Shown here: in pieces, positions 54,189 through 63,793 of the stretch | Layout: each line of letters begins with the position of its first letter | How positions within the stretch are numbered: the first letter of the stretch is position 1 | Assembly (NCBI RefSeq): GCF_900232995.1 | Contig: NZ_OCVX01000003.1 | Span: forward strand, 1,756,321-1,820,320 | Source of the DNA: Mycobacterium simulans | Lineage (GTDB): Bacteria > Actinomycetota > Actinomycetes > Mycobacteriales > Mycobacteriaceae | Direction: 5' to 3' | Length of the DNA: 64,000 nt | Translations under genes and position numbers: made by a program | Notes under the pieces: generated by a model | What the model was told of the DNA's origin: nothing | What the model saw: only the letters and a program-made list of their open reading frames with translations | Databases searched by the model: none

Positions 54189-55964
54189 CTACGGTGCCCC
54201 GGGTGAGCCGGTGAAGCCGAAAAGCGCACCGGGGGTGCCGCCGTCGCCGCCGTCGCCCGGGCCAGCCGCGCCGTTGCCCAGCCCGCCATTGCCGCCATTA
54301 CCCCCGTTGCCGATCCATCCGGCATTGCCACCGTTGCCACCGTCGCCACCGATATCGGAGCCGCTGAACGACTGCCCGCCCGCGGCTCCGGAACCACCGG
54401 AGCCGATTAGCCCGGCGCGGCCGCCATCGCCACCGTCGCCGCCCACGCCGCCGAAGCTGCCGAAACCACCGGCCCCGCCATTACCGAAAACTGCGGCGCC
54501 GTTACCACCCGCGCCACCGTTGCCACCGTTACCGCCGATGCCGCCGGTGACAATGAGGCCGCCACCGCCGCCGAAACCGCCGGCCCCGCCGTCGCCGAAA
54601 AGCATGCCGCTGTTACCACCGGCCCCGCCGGCCCCACCGGTGCCGCCGGTGCCGGCCAGGACACTGGCATTGCCGCCGTCGCCGCCGCTGCCGCCGGCGC
54701 CGCCGTTGCCGGAAAGCGTGCCCCCCAGCCCGCCGTTGCCGCCGGCGCCGCCGGTGCCGCCGTTCCCGCCGTTGCCACCGCTACCACCGAGCCCGCCGGC
54801 GCCGCCGGCACCGCCGTCACCGAACAGCCGGGCGGCCCCACCGTTGCCGCCGGCGCCGCCGTTTTCGGCGCTGCTGTCACCGCCGTCACCGCCGTTGCCG
54901 CCGTTGCCGGAAAGTATGCCCCCGAGCCCGCCGTTGCCGCCGGCACCGCCATTGCCGCTGGTGCCGCCGAGTCCGCCGTCGCCGCCGTGGCCGCCGTTGC
55001 CGGAAAGCATGCCGCCGGCACCGCCATTGCCGCCGACGCCGCCGACGGCACTGCTGGTGGGGTCCGCGTTGCCGCCGTTGCCGCCGTGGCCGCCGTTGCC
55101 GGAAAGCATGCCGCCGGCACCCCCGTTACCGCCGGCGGCGCCAGCTAAGCCGCTGAGGCTGATCGCGTTGCCCGCGTTTCCGCCGTCCCCGCCGTTGCCG
55201 AACAGTCCGGCGGAGCCGCCCGCGCCGCCGGTGCCGTTGATGTCGCCGAGGGGCGCGCCGCCGTTGCCGCCGGCGCCGCCGTTGCCGAACAGCGTGCCGC
55301 CGGCGCCTCCGGCCCCGCCGGTGCCGCCGGTGCTGCCGAAGAACGTTTCAAGCCCGCGACCGCCGGTGCCGCCGGTGCCGAACAGCCCGGCGGCACCGCC
55401 ATTACCGCCGTTGCCCGGTTGGATACCGCTGATGCTATTGCCAAAGCCGCCATCGCCCCCGGCTCCGGGGGTGCCGCCGAACAGTCCTGCGGCGCCGCCG
55501 CTGCCGCCGTTTTGGCCCGCTGCACCGGATCCGCCGTTGCCGCCGTTGCCGAACAAGAACCCGCCGTCTCCGCCGTTTAGTCCGCTGCCCGGTGCGGCGT
55601 TAGCGCCGTTGCCGACGAGTGGGCGCCCCAGCAACGTCTGGGTAGGCGCGTTGATTGCGTTCCAGAGGTCCTGCGTGAGTGAGACGTTGGCGGCCTCGGC
55701 GCCGGCATAGGAGCTGGCGGCGGCGTTCAGCGCGTGGACAAACCGGTCGTGGAACGCCACCGCCGGTGCACTGAGCGCGTGGTAGTCCTGGCCGTACCTG
55801 GCGAACAGCGTGGCGACAGCCGCCGATATTTCATCGGCGGCCGCCGGCGGTACTGCCGCTATCGCTGCCGCCGCCATGTTGGCCGCACCGATTGTCGAGC
55901 CGATACCTGCCAGATCCGTCGCGGCCGCCGCGAGCACCTCCGGCGCCGCCAGCACAAACGACAT
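54189..55964 (-). CDS. PE_PGRS family protein
   Basis: A 591-residue PE_PGRS protein. The PE domain starts [20 protein letters not shown] and includes [20 protein letters not shown]; the linker has [11 protein letters not shown] near 120. The PGRS part is rich in GGAGGNGG and LSGNGGHGG units, with several near-identical blocks between residues 270 and 360 ([13 protein letters not shown] repeated). It ends [10 protein letters not shown], a common PGRS terminus. Convergent with the Rv3525c-like gene. Confidence 0.93.
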   Translation of the reverse strand: MSFVLAAPEVLAAAATDLAGIGSTIGAANMAAAAIAAVPPAAADEISAAVATLFARYGQDYHALSAPAVAFHDRFVHALNAAASSYAGAEAANVSLTQDLWNAINAPTQTLLGRPLVGNGANAAPGSGLNGGDGGFLFGNGGNGGSGAAGQNGGSGGAAGLFGGTPGAGGDGGFGNSISGIQPGNGGNGGAAGLFGTGGTGGRGLETFFGSTGGTGGAGGAGGTLFGNGGAGGNGGAPLGDINGTGGAGGSAGLFGNGGDGGNAGNAISLSGLAGAAGGNGGAGGMLSGNGGHGGNGGNADPTSSAVGGVGGNGGAGGMLSGNGGHGGDGGLGGTSGNGGAGGNGGLGGILSGNGGNGGDGGDSSAENGGAGGNGGAARLFGDGGAGGAGGLGGSGGNGGNGGTGGAGGNGGLGGTLSGNGGAGGSGGDGGNASVLAGTGGTGGAGGAGGNSGMLFGDGGAGGFGGGGGLIVTGGIGGNGGNGGAGGNGAAVFGNGGAGGFGSFGGVGGDGGDGGRAGLIGSGGSGAAGGQSFSGSDIGGDGGNGGNAGWIGNGGNGGNGGLGNGAAGPGDGGDGGTPGALFGFTGSPGAP

Positions 55965-56132
55965 ACTCGCCTCCGTATGGTCGTCCGTAGTGACCGAGTG
56001 CGAATTACGCTACGCGCACTTGGCGTGTCGCGTCGCCAGATTCACTGTCGGCGTTAGACCGTATCGATTCCTTCGAACCGCTGCAGACGACGACGATGGC
56101 CGTCACGCCGAGATCCGCCTGCTGCCATGGTG

Positions 56133-56975
56133 TTAGCCCGAGAGATTGAAGTTGCCGGACGCTCCGTAAACGGCGAGCGAGATAAACAAGGTAATGACCA
56201 CCACGACGATAAGCGAAGTCCGCACCGCCTGCCCGACTGCGATACCGACTCCGACCGGCCCGCCGGTGGCGTTGTAGCCGTAGTAGGTATGCACCAGCAT
56301 CACCGCGATTGCCATCACGATGGCTTGCAGGAACGACCACAGCAGGTCGGATGGGATGAGGAAGGTATTGAAGTAGTGGTCGTACAGACCCGCGGATTGT
56401 CCATTGATGAACACCGTGGTGGACCGGGCCGCGAAGAACGCGGCAAGCACCGACAGCGAATACAGCGGGATGATCGCGATCAGGCCGGCGATCAGTCGGG
56501 TGGACACCAGATATGAAACCGAGTGCACCGCCATGCATTCGACGGCGTCGATCTCCTCGGCTACCCGCATTGCGCCCAGTTGTGCGGTGGCGCCGGCACC
56601 GATGGTGGCCGCCAACGCGATACCCGTATTCACCGGCGCGATCACCCGGACGTTGAGGAAAGCCGAGAGGAACCCAGTGAACGCTTGGACACCGGCGTTG
56701 CCCAGCGACGAGTAGCCCTGTACGGCGAGCACGCCGCCTCCGGCCAATGTCAGCAATGCCGCGACCCCCAACGTACCGCCAATCATGACCAATGCTCCTG
56801 AGCCCAGGGCCATCTCGGCGATAAGCCGGGTGGTCTCGTTCCGGTATCGGGTGACCGCGTTGGGGATGTACCGCACGGTTTCGCCAAAGAACAGCGCCTG
56901 CTCGCCGAAGCTGTCGATCGGCTCCAACACGCTCGACACCATGCTGTGGAACCGAGTGGTGGCGTGAAACCTCAT
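56133..56975 (-). CDS. YrbE-B type permease of an Mce transporter
   Basis: A 280-residue integral membrane protein from ATG 56975, the length of YrbE4B (Rv3500c). It has about five to six helices, and the MlaE/YrbE signature region is ATIGAGATAQLGAMRVAEEI near residue 150, followed by DAVECMAVHSVSYLVSTRLI. The full Mce importer needs a YrbE-A partner and six Mce proteins. Here the upstream yrbE-A is only a fragment and no mce gene follows (a PE_PGRS gene lies downstream). It is probably an orphan relic of a mce operon, though its own reading frame is intact. Confidence 0.88.
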   Translation of the reverse strand: MRFHATTRFHSMVSSVLEPIDSFGEQALFFGETVRYIPNAVTRYRNETTRLIAEMALGSGALVMIGGTLGVAALLTLAGGGVLAVQGYSSLGNAGVQAFTGFLSAFLNVRVIAPVNTGIALAATIGAGATAQLGAMRVAEEIDAVECMAVHSVSYLVSTRLIAGLIAIIPLYSLSVLAAFFAARSTTVFINGQSAGLYDHYFNTFLIPSDLLWSFLQAIVMAIAVMLVHTYYGYNATGGPVGVGIAVGQAVRTSLIVVVVITLFISLAVYGASGNFNLSG

Positions 56976-57175
56976 CGCATGATCACACTGGCTAGCGCAG
57001 CGTCGTGTGTTGATTCGCCGAGACTGGTACGTCGTTGGGGGCGTTGCCGACGCCGTTGGGGCCATCCGTGACGGTCAGGCCCTCGATAGCACCCGACCAG
57101 CATGGCCATCACCGCGAACCGCGGTGCTTTGATTTCGGCAAGTGTCAACTCACGAAAACCGGTCAGCACAGCCAA
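56972..57175 (-). pseudogene. 3' fragment of a YrbE-A permease gene, frameshifted
   Basis: The reading frame ELTLAEIKAPRFAVMAMLVG then CYRG resembles the last part of YrbE-A. Directly after CYRG the frame is lost; shifting by one base restores LTVTDGPNGVGNAPNDV, matching the usual LTVxGGPxGVGxAVN block. The N-terminal four-fifths is absent. It overlaps the start of the YrbE-B gene by 4 bases, as expected for an original yrbE-A/yrbE-B pair. Confidence 0.75.
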
Positions 57176-57589
57176 CTCGGTGTTGTATGCGCATCTTGAA
57201 TAGCCTTGACAGGTAGGGAGTTACCTCCTCGATAAGGGGATTCCCCGAACGACGATCAGTCCAGGCGGGCGATCGACCTACATGGACACAACGCGTCACC
57301 GCGGCCTCCGCTGCGTTGACCTTGGCATCTAGAAACTATGCTCAACCACCGCGCCGGTGTTAAAGGGCCAAGTTGTCCTACGTTTGCGGGGAGATGAGAC
57401 AGAACGTCCCGCTGTACCAACGGACTGAGCCGTAGACCATGCAAAATGTACTGCTCGACTTGGGAAATTGTGGCAACGTAACTACTTGTGCGGTCTCCGA
57501 TATTGCCTTGCGGCTAAGAGGTTTTCGCGGTGTCAGCGCACTCCGCCGGCGACTTCGGCCAGGGTGAGATCCGTCGCCGTTGGGGTTGA
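57176..57589. other. Gene-free stretch
   Basis: About 410 bases between the mce permease remnant and the solute-binding protein gene. Only short frames without ribosome binding sites or family similarity. It may be the scar of the deletion that removed the rest of the mce operon. Confidence 0.4.
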
Positions 57590-58396
57590 TCAACGCGCGG
57601 TCTGGCTCTGGTCCAAGTTGGCATCGCCCAACCATTTCAGCCGAATACGTTGCAGTGTTCCGTCTCGCTCGAGAGCGGTCTGCGCGGCGGTTATCCGCTC
57701 GAGAAGTTTCTGGTCCGCCTTGGGGAGAGCGATTGCGATCTTCTCAACCGAGATGCCGGTCCGCTGGACGACCTCTACACCGGGCACCTGCTTGACCAAC
57801 TCGATGAGGACCGGCGCCAGCTTCATAAAAGCGTCGCAAGCGCCGGTGGTCAGGTCACTCAGCGCGGAACGGATCGCACCGTAATCGTAGACTCGGACGG
57901 ATGCTGCCTTGCCCTCGGCGACAAGCCGGTTCGCGATTGGCTGACTCGTGTTGCCCTGCTGCACGCCTATAGTCAGCCCAGCCAAGTCGTCTATAGAACG
58001 TACGTGTGGGAGCCGGGTGGTATCGACGGCCAGTGACTGCCCAGAAACTAGGTAGGGCGCAACGAATGCCACCTGCTGCTCACGTTCCGGCGTCACGGTG
58101 GTCCCAGCGGCGACACAGTCGTAGTCGCCCCGGTTGAGAGCCGTGAAGATTCCGTTGAAGTCTGCTCCGGTGTAGGAGATGAAGTTGGCGGTCATACCAA
58201 GGGCTTTGGCAATCTCGTTCACCAGATCGATGTCGAGGCCGCCGCTCCCGGGCATCCCATTGAATGGCGGATCGGGAAACGCGGCACCGACCCGCAACGT
58301 CTTCACATCTGGCGAATCGCACGCCGCGACGCCGCCTGTCATTGTCGCCGCCATCGCGGCACCCCCAACCACAAACTGTCGCCTACTGACAGCCAC
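57590..58396 (-). CDS. Amino-acid-type solute-binding lipoprotein
   Basis: A 268-residue periplasmic-binding protein of family 3 (GlnH/FliY-like). From GTG 58396 the N-terminus reads VAVSRRQFVVGGAAMAATMT, a twin-arginine-like signal, followed by lipobox VAAC. The core has LRVGAAFPDPPFNG, DIDLVNEIAKALGM, YDCVAAGTTVTPERE and DLAGLTIGVQQGNTS, all typical. A more upstream ATG would bury the signal. No permease or ATPase gene is adjacent, so it must work with a transporter elsewhere or act as a sensor. It is the third gene of the BKACE cluster, 92 bases downstream of the small middle gene. Confidence 0.88.
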   Translation of the reverse strand: MAVSRRQFVVGGAAMAATMTGGVAACDSPDVKTLRVGAAFPDPPFNGMPGSGGLDIDLVNEIAKALGMTANFISYTGADFNGIFTALNRGDYDCVAAGTTVTPEREQQVAFVAPYLVSGQSLAVDTTRLPHVRSIDDLAGLTIGVQQGNTSQPIANRLVAEGKAASVRVYDYGAIRSALSDLTTGACDAFMKLAPVLIELVKQVPGVEVVQRTGISVEKIAIALPKADQKLLERITAAQTALERDGTLQRIRLKWLGDANLDQSQTAR

Positions 58397-58488
58397 CGGA
58401 TCCCCCCATCGTGTACAAATTGCGTTTTGCCGTGGACCGTGCGGCCACCGCGGGACAAACTGCGAGCGGTACCCACTGCCCACGCATG

Positions 58489-58743
58489 TCAGCGCACCAC
58501 ATTCGGTGCGCCCCCGCTCACGCCGGCATAGTCGACCGACAGTTCCGACATCGCGAACACATTGGTCGGAGTGTAGGCAATGTCGAACCGATCACCGAGG
58601 GCGCCGGCGTCTAGCTGGAGGTCCGCAAGGATCGGGATGTAGCCGTTGAGAATCCATTCCCCCTGCGCGAATGTCGCCGGCACTGTACGGCATATCTGTT
58701 TCAATGCGACGCGGTAGTCGATATTGTCGATGGCGGGCGTCAT
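58489..58743 (-). CDS. Unrecognised 84-residue protein coupled to BKACE
   Basis: ATG 58743 overlaps the stop of the BKACE-like gene (ATGA), supporting a real 84-residue gene starting MTPAIDNIDYRVALKQICRT. It is hydrophilic with no Cys pair, signal or membrane segment. I do not recognise a family. It may be a small lyase, isomerase subunit or cupin-like fragment, but nothing in the sequence decides this. Confidence 0.6.
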   Translation of the reverse strand: MTPAIDNIDYRVALKQICRTVPATFAQGEWILNGYIPILADLQLDAGALGDRFDIAYTPTNVFAMSELSVDYAGVSGGAPNVVR

Positions 58744-59984
58744 GTGGCCAATGTGGCGGCCGGCGGAAACTCCATCGCTTTCGATGGCCCAGCGAATCCC
58801 ATACGGCTCCGCAACGTAGGTGGATCTGTAATTATTGAAGCTCCGCAACTACCAACCATTTCCACTACCTGGTGCGCCAAACCGAAATTATCTGTGAGCG
58901 TGATATCGCCGTCGTGCGTAACGATGTAGGGGGTGTCCTCGAGTCCGGATCGGATCACGTCGACCTCGCTGTCGGGCTGAGCCGCATAACACGCCAGGCG
59001 TTCCAGTGGACCCGCGAGCTGGCCCTTGCGCGCGCCGAATTCGAGTTCGTTGATATGCGCCCGTGCGTGCTGAGGCAAAACGGCAGCCCCGACCGATATG
59101 GTGACTTTCCGGGCAATGTTTCCGGAGAGGTCCCGCTCAATAGACTTGGCCAGGCAAACGGCTCGGCGGAAGTCCGCGTAGCTTTCAGGAAATGGCAGGC
59201 GCCAAGAAGACCCAAAGAGAAGTGTGATGTTGAGTTGCCCTTCCGAGCCGAGTCGAATCAGCGGGTGTTCCGTCGCGAAACGGGTCAGAGCGCAACTGCG
59301 GTCAAGCTGTATCCACTCTACCTCGTGCAACAGATGCAATCTGCGGCGCGCATCGACGGCCTGTCGGTAAACCTCGAATTGCATACGAGGTGAGCTGCTT
59401 CCATAGTATGTACCACCGGCTGTCGAATGAACATCAAGGATCATGACGCTGTCGGTTATGGATGGAACATAGTGGCGGATAATTCGCGCAAACTCTGGAT
59501 CTGAGACGGCTTCGATAGAAATGTCGTGGCCTTTATGCTCCAGATCGAGGACTATTTGAAACTCAGCTCCTCCTTGACTAGTGACGAAGTGGGCGCCGCC
59601 AAGATGCAATGGCAAAGCTGCCTGACTGATCCTTTCCCACTCACCGTTCCGTCGAATCGCTTCCCTTACTTCGATGCTGTTCCTGCTAGCTCCGAAGCTT
59701 ATGAGCATCCCGGGAAGCCGGTCTTGAATTTCATGACTCAATGCGGCATAGATCGCATTGGAAGTGCACGGTTCATGCGTGTGTGGGTTTCGGGCCTGAT
59801 AGTGATAATAACGGACGCCGATGTCATACAGTGCGCAAGCTTCTGCGAGCAGTTTGTTGGTATCCAATTGGATCGTTCGCCCGCGCAATACGACGTCGAA
59901 CAGTGGTTCGCCCATCTCAGCGTGATTCTTTGGAGTGAACTTTGCGCCTGTGACGGCGGATCCGAGGATAAGGTCGTGCGGCAT
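58740..59984 (-). CDS. BKACE (DUF849, beta-keto acid cleavage)-like enzyme
   Basis: A 414-residue protein from ATG 59984 (MPHDLILGSAVTGAKFTPKN). Hallmarks of the BKACE TIM barrel are visible: GSAVTGA at the N-terminus, YYHYQARNPHTHEP near residue 60 where family members have HLHxRxP, GHDISIEA in the middle and RSGLEDTPY near 345. BKACE enzymes condense a beta-keto acid with acetyl-CoA to give acetoacetate and a CoA ester, using zinc held by HxH and a Glu. Here the second His of HxH is Gln. It is longer than the usual 280-310 residues because of added sequence between about 170 and 300. Local G+C is clearly lower than in neighbouring genes. Confidence 0.75.
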   Translation of the reverse strand: MPHDLILGSAVTGAKFTPKNHAEMGEPLFDVVLRGRTIQLDTNKLLAEACALYDIGVRYYHYQARNPHTHEPCTSNAIYAALSHEIQDRLPGMLISFGASRNSIEVREAIRRNGEWERISQAALPLHLGGAHFVTSQGGAEFQIVLDLEHKGHDISIEAVSDPEFARIIRHYVPSITDSVMILDVHSTAGGTYYGSSSPRMQFEVYRQAVDARRRLHLLHEVEWIQLDRSCALTRFATEHPLIRLGSEGQLNITLLFGSSWRLPFPESYADFRRAVCLAKSIERDLSGNIARKVTISVGAAVLPQHARAHINELEFGARKGQLAGPLERLACYAAQPDSEVDVIRSGLEDTPYIVTHDGDITLTDNFGLAHQVVEMVGSCGASIITDPPTLRSRMGFAGPSKAMEFPPAATLAT

Positions 59985-61526
59985 GCTAGATAGCCGCCGC
60001 AACTGAGAGCAATTTAGAATCGAACGCACACGAAGGATGTACTCCACGAGCAAGGGGGCAGGAATCAGACCGGGGATGGACGGTCTCAGCTGGACGAGAT
60101 CGCTTATTTTGGGTTGCCGCGACGGCAACCATCTCCGGCGTAGGGGGGCGTGCACCTTCCCGCATTGCGGCAAATCCATCCTCTAATTTGTCGAATTTCG
60201 AGTGCGTCAAGCATCGTGCATTTGTATCGATGCACGGCTACATGGCCTCGGATCCGCTCGAATTACGGCCAGTTGTACACGCGAAAACGGCGCCAAGTCC
60301 AGGCTGGTGCACTGGAAGTAGCGGAAATCACAGCTCTGCTGGAACGGCCTAGTGGCTGGGTATTAACCGTGCATGTAAAAGATTTTGACAAGCGGGACTT
60401 TATCGACAGATGGCGTCGATCGCTATCAATTCACGCGTGCGTGCGACGGGACAACTGCGCATGACATAGTGCGTGTAGCCGTGGTGCACTTTGCCCTAGC
60501 TCATGGGCTCGTTGGTTGACTTCATACTCCCCGCATCTCAGGTGGCGGCGCCGCGGGCATTTCTTCCCATCTCGCTGCGATGTTCGGGGAAATTTGACCT
60601 GGCAAGTCCCAGGTATGTGCCACTTATTATTGCTAAGGCGTCACCGACAACGCGAGGCAGTGTCTCGGACGATGTGAGCTGACAACGCCTTTCGAGCGCC
60701 TTCGGGCTTGACGCCTATGGGCAGTGACTCGACTACTTCGAGGAAAGCACGGCTATTGATTACGTACGAACAGTTCCTAGTGGCGGAATTGATCAGAGCA
60801 GGTGCGAGGTTGCCGCGCGCCGCGGGGGTTGCCGAGCCCGCCAGGTTGATTTCCCCGAAAGAAGCCGATATCGACGTTGATGCGGGGCCGGGTATCTCGC
60901 CACGCCGGCAACATGGGCGTGTTTTCGAAATGGTGCTGAATCTCAGGCGATGGCTGGCATCCGAATATCGCCGGCGAGCGCATAGGTCCAGTCATGGCGG
61001 CTAGTGCAACGGATGTGAGACAAAGCCATGCGCGCTGCCGAGCAGCATCTGTTTGGCATGGAGGGCTACGGCTGGATCTTCGAACACGACCGCGATGGAG
61101 TCCTAGTGGCCGATGACGAGGTGGCGATGGTGCACGGCGATCGCGAAGACGTTCCCCAGAGCCAGAGCGTCGCCGGGCGGTTGCGGTCATTGCCGGTCGA
61201 TGTGAAGCGTTCTGATGCAGTCATCGCGCTCCACGAGGTCATCCGTGGCCACCGCGGTGGCGGCGCCCGGCGGGCCGAACCGCCTCCGACGATATGGTCA
61301 GAGCGGTTTCGGCCGGCGTTGGCAATTGTGCCTACTGGAATCCATCCAAATTAACTTTGGAACTTGATTTGTCTACCCCGCGCATATGTGAAACGGACAC
61401 GAGATTTGCACATTCAGAGTGATTCTGTCGATAGCTGCAGGGTCGGTGTGTAAGGGGGTTCGATTCGTCTTTCACCGCCAACATGTGAGCAAGCGGAATA
61501 AGTGTAAAGGGCAAGGAGGTGATCAC
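59985..61526. other. Gene-poor stretch without a convincing gene
   Basis: About 1.5 kb with only short frames. A 108-codon plus-strand frame at 61028-61354 (starting MRAAEQHLFGMEGYGWIFEH) has a G+C-rich third-position pattern and could be a small gene or decayed relic, but I recognise no family. A 98-codon frame at 60708-61004 is weaker still. Several segments have low G+C for a mycobacterium. Confidence 0.4.
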
Positions 61527-61616
61527 ATGACTCACGAGCTCCTGTTCACGGAGAATGAGTCGGCGTACGCGCTGGTCGTGTCGGCGATGTTCGTTGGCGA
61601 CAATTTGGCAGAATGA
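61527..61616 (+). CDS. 29-residue ORF with an exceptionally strong ribosome binding site
   Basis: AAGGAGGTGATC at 61513-61524, a full match to the 16S anti-Shine-Dalgarno, stands 2 bases from ATG 61527, which is too close for an ideal site counted from its end but normal counted from the AGGAGG core. The peptide begins MTHELLFTENESAYALVVSA and ends FVGDNLAE, acidic with a short hydrophobic middle. No family is recognised and no modifying enzyme is adjacent. It may be a small regulatory peptide or the remaining start of a lost gene. Confidence 0.4.
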   Translation: MTHELLFTENESAYALVVSAMFVGDNLAE

Positions 61617-62365
61617 TTGGTCACCGGTAGCTGCCGGCGGGGATGTCAGAAGCATGAGATTTCCGTCGGCAGCGTCGGGACAAATGTGGAGTCTTGCAAT
61701 CAACATGTGATTTGGATGTCAGAAGCGTACCCCCGCTACCGGCCGGGGCCCGATTGGTCGCACCGACCCAAGCCGGCCCCGGGCCCATTGCGGTCTTGTG
61801 CGACTTCGCCGCCGGTTGCGTTCCGGTCATCAAGGTCATGCCCACGGACTGCTGGCGTCAGTCTGACCGCCGATCCGCCGACCGCCGGGGGAATCGGAAT
61901 AGCGCATCCGCTCGTTTACAGCGGTGACCAAGACGGTAATGTATAGGACTGCATCTTATTGCGCCTTATTGCGCCCTTCGCCCCAATGTCACCGTCTACG
62001 CGTTGTACATTTGGCCGCGCCTACCCGTGTTGCAATGCGAATGTAAACAGTGAACATGCAAAACGTTCACAGCGAACCTATATCTATCGAGCGGTTAACA
62101 TGGTGATAGCGCATGTAGAATATGTTGAAAGTTTCCGCAACGGTTATTGCTGCGTAACCATATCGCAGTAAGGCGCGCGTGACGCCGCGTCCACAATGAC
62201 GGTGGACTCGGAACTCATTCTCCCTCGTTAGGTGGTTGTTGTGATGCTTCTCGATTTGCTCTTCGCTGCCCATCATGTCGCGCCCCGAACGGACACGGCC
62301 GCGGCGGGATTTGCGGTGCGAGGTAGGTCCTATTCACTAACCAATCGACGCAACAAATACGAGTC
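61617..62365. other. Gene-free stretch with AT-rich segment
   Basis: About 750 bases before the esterase gene. The part from 61930 to 62200 is AT-rich for this genome. I see no supported gene, tRNA or repeat. The last 60 bases should hold the esterase promoter. Confidence 0.4.
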
Positions 62366-63451
62366 ATGACGGTATTGGATTACCGGCCACGCCTATCCCG
62401 GGACGCTGCTTGTCCTCGTGATGCAGCGACGACGCGCGAATTGAAGGCGCCGCGACATGCACTCGGTGATGGGTCGCCCACCGAGGTGGTCGAGGGTGGA
62501 CCCAGTATTGCCGGGCGGTTGGTGGCCCTGACGTCGCGAATCACGGTGAAGCCAGTTGTGACGATGATCGCCCACTTCCCGCACCTGCCCCTGCCGTGGG
62601 GCCTAATCGACGTTGCGTCGGCGTTGCAGCTTCCTTCCCGGGCCGCAACCAGGATCGCAATGAATCTGCCGAACACCACCGCGGAAGTGGTTTGTGCGTC
62701 CGGAGTTCCGCCCCTCAGCGGGGCTGGGCGAGTGATGCTGTACCTGCATGGCGGGGCGTTCCTGGCGTGTGGGGCCAACTCGCACAGAAGAATCGCGACC
62801 GCGCTGTCGGCGTTTGCCGACGCGCCGGCGTTGGTGGTCAACTATCGTCTGATCCCAAAGCATTCGATCGAGATGGCGCTCGATGATTGTCACGATGCGT
62901 ACCGGTGGTTGCGAGCGCGTGGATATGAGCCCGACCGGATTGCGTTGGTGGGAGATTCGGCGGGAGGTTACCTTGCGCTGGCCCTTGCGCAGCGGCTACG
63001 CGAGAATGACGAACAGCCTGCGGCACTTGTGGCCATCTCTCCATTGCTGCAGTTGGCCAGTGGGCCAAAGCAGTCTCATCCCAACATCAAGACCGATGCG
63101 ATGTTTCCGGCCAAGGCTTTCGATGCGCTGGTGACGTTGGTAAACAAAGCCGCCACCAAGCACGCCGTTGACGGCGCGAGTGAAGAAATCTATGAGCCGC
63201 TTGATCACATCGAGTCGGGGTTGCCGCCGACACTGGTTCATGTCTCTGGCTCGGAGGTCTTGCTTTATGACGCGCAGCTGGCCGTTGGCAAGCTCGCGGC
63301 AGCCGGGGTGTCGGCCGAGCTGCGGGTTTGGCCGGGCCAGGTCCATGCTTTCCAGCTGGCTGCGCCGCTAGTTCCCGAAGCGACCCGCTCGTTACGTCAG
63401 ATCGGGCAGTACATTCGCGACGCCACTAGTTGCATGAGCGAATCCAACTAA
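62366..63451 (+). CDS. HSL-family esterase/lipase, LipF-like
   Basis: A 361-residue alpha/beta hydrolase of the hormone-sensitive lipase group. The oxyanion-hole motif is LYLHGGAFLACG near residue 127, the nucleophile is in LVGDSAGGYLAL near 196, and the catalytic Asp and His are likely in SEVLLYDAQL and GQVHAFQLA. An N-terminal extension of about 100 residues has no clear signal peptide. It resembles mycobacterial LipF (Rv3487c) in the block around the nucleophile. Probably hydrolyses short-chain esters. It stands alone in the window. Confidence 0.88.
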   Translation: MTVLDYRPRLSRDAACPRDAATTRELKAPRHALGDGSPTEVVEGGPSIAGRLVALTSRITVKPVVTMIAHFPHLPLPWGLIDVASALQLPSRAATRIAMNLPNTTAEVVCASGVPPLSGAGRVMLYLHGGAFLACGANSHRRIATALSAFADAPALVVNYRLIPKHSIEMALDDCHDAYRWLRARGYEPDRIALVGDSAGGYLALALAQRLRENDEQPAALVAISPLLQLASGPKQSHPNIKTDAMFPAKAFDALVTLVNKAATKHAVDGASEEIYEPLDHIESGLPPTLVHVSGSEVLLYDAQLAVGKLAAAGVSAELRVWPGQVHAFQLAAPLVPEATRSLRQIGQYIRDATSCMSESN

Positions 63452-63793
63452 TTGACCAGGCACCTCAATCGCATTCATCAACCATGTCAACTGTTATCGA
63501 ACCCTGTTGTTGCCCAACGCAATCGCAACGGCGCCGGCGTACGTTCACGGCAGGCGGGTGGTGGTCGTATCGATCGCTCCACCATCATTGCCTCGACGGA
63601 CATCTCGGCGTTCGCGAGGGGCTAACGAGCTTTGTCCAACACAATCCCCCGGCTGTTGGGCCGCGTGGCACCTCGGGGGCGTCATCTTCTTGGAGTTACC
63701 GCAATGCCGTGTGCTGAGGCCCGCCTGGATGTTGAGCGAATAACCCCCGTTTGTAGCGAACCTGACCGGAACCGCGCGCGCAAGCGCCCAGGT
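63452..63793. other. Intergenic stretch before mmpL
   Basis: About 340 bases between the esterase and the MmpL start. I find no supported gene or regulatory motif I can name. Confidence 0.4.

Noticed and set aside
54400..55600. Regular short repeats resembling a CRISPR-like array
   Set aside because: The repeats are in-frame GGxGGx codons of PGRS without conserved repeat/spacer lengths.
54211..55710. 499-codon plus-strand Pro-rich frame
   Set aside because: Antisense of the PE_PGRS gene at 54189-55964; no ribosome binding site and pure repeat composition.
61028..61354. 108-codon plus-strand frame as a confident gene
   Set aside because: Composition looks coding, but there is no recognisable family and no good ribosome binding site; kept only as a remark in the gene-poor stretch.
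61505..61530. Similarity of AAGGAGGTGATC to the complement of the 16S rRNA 3' end
   Set aside because: No rRNA sequence extends beyond these bases; it is simply a perfect Shine-Dalgarno sequence.
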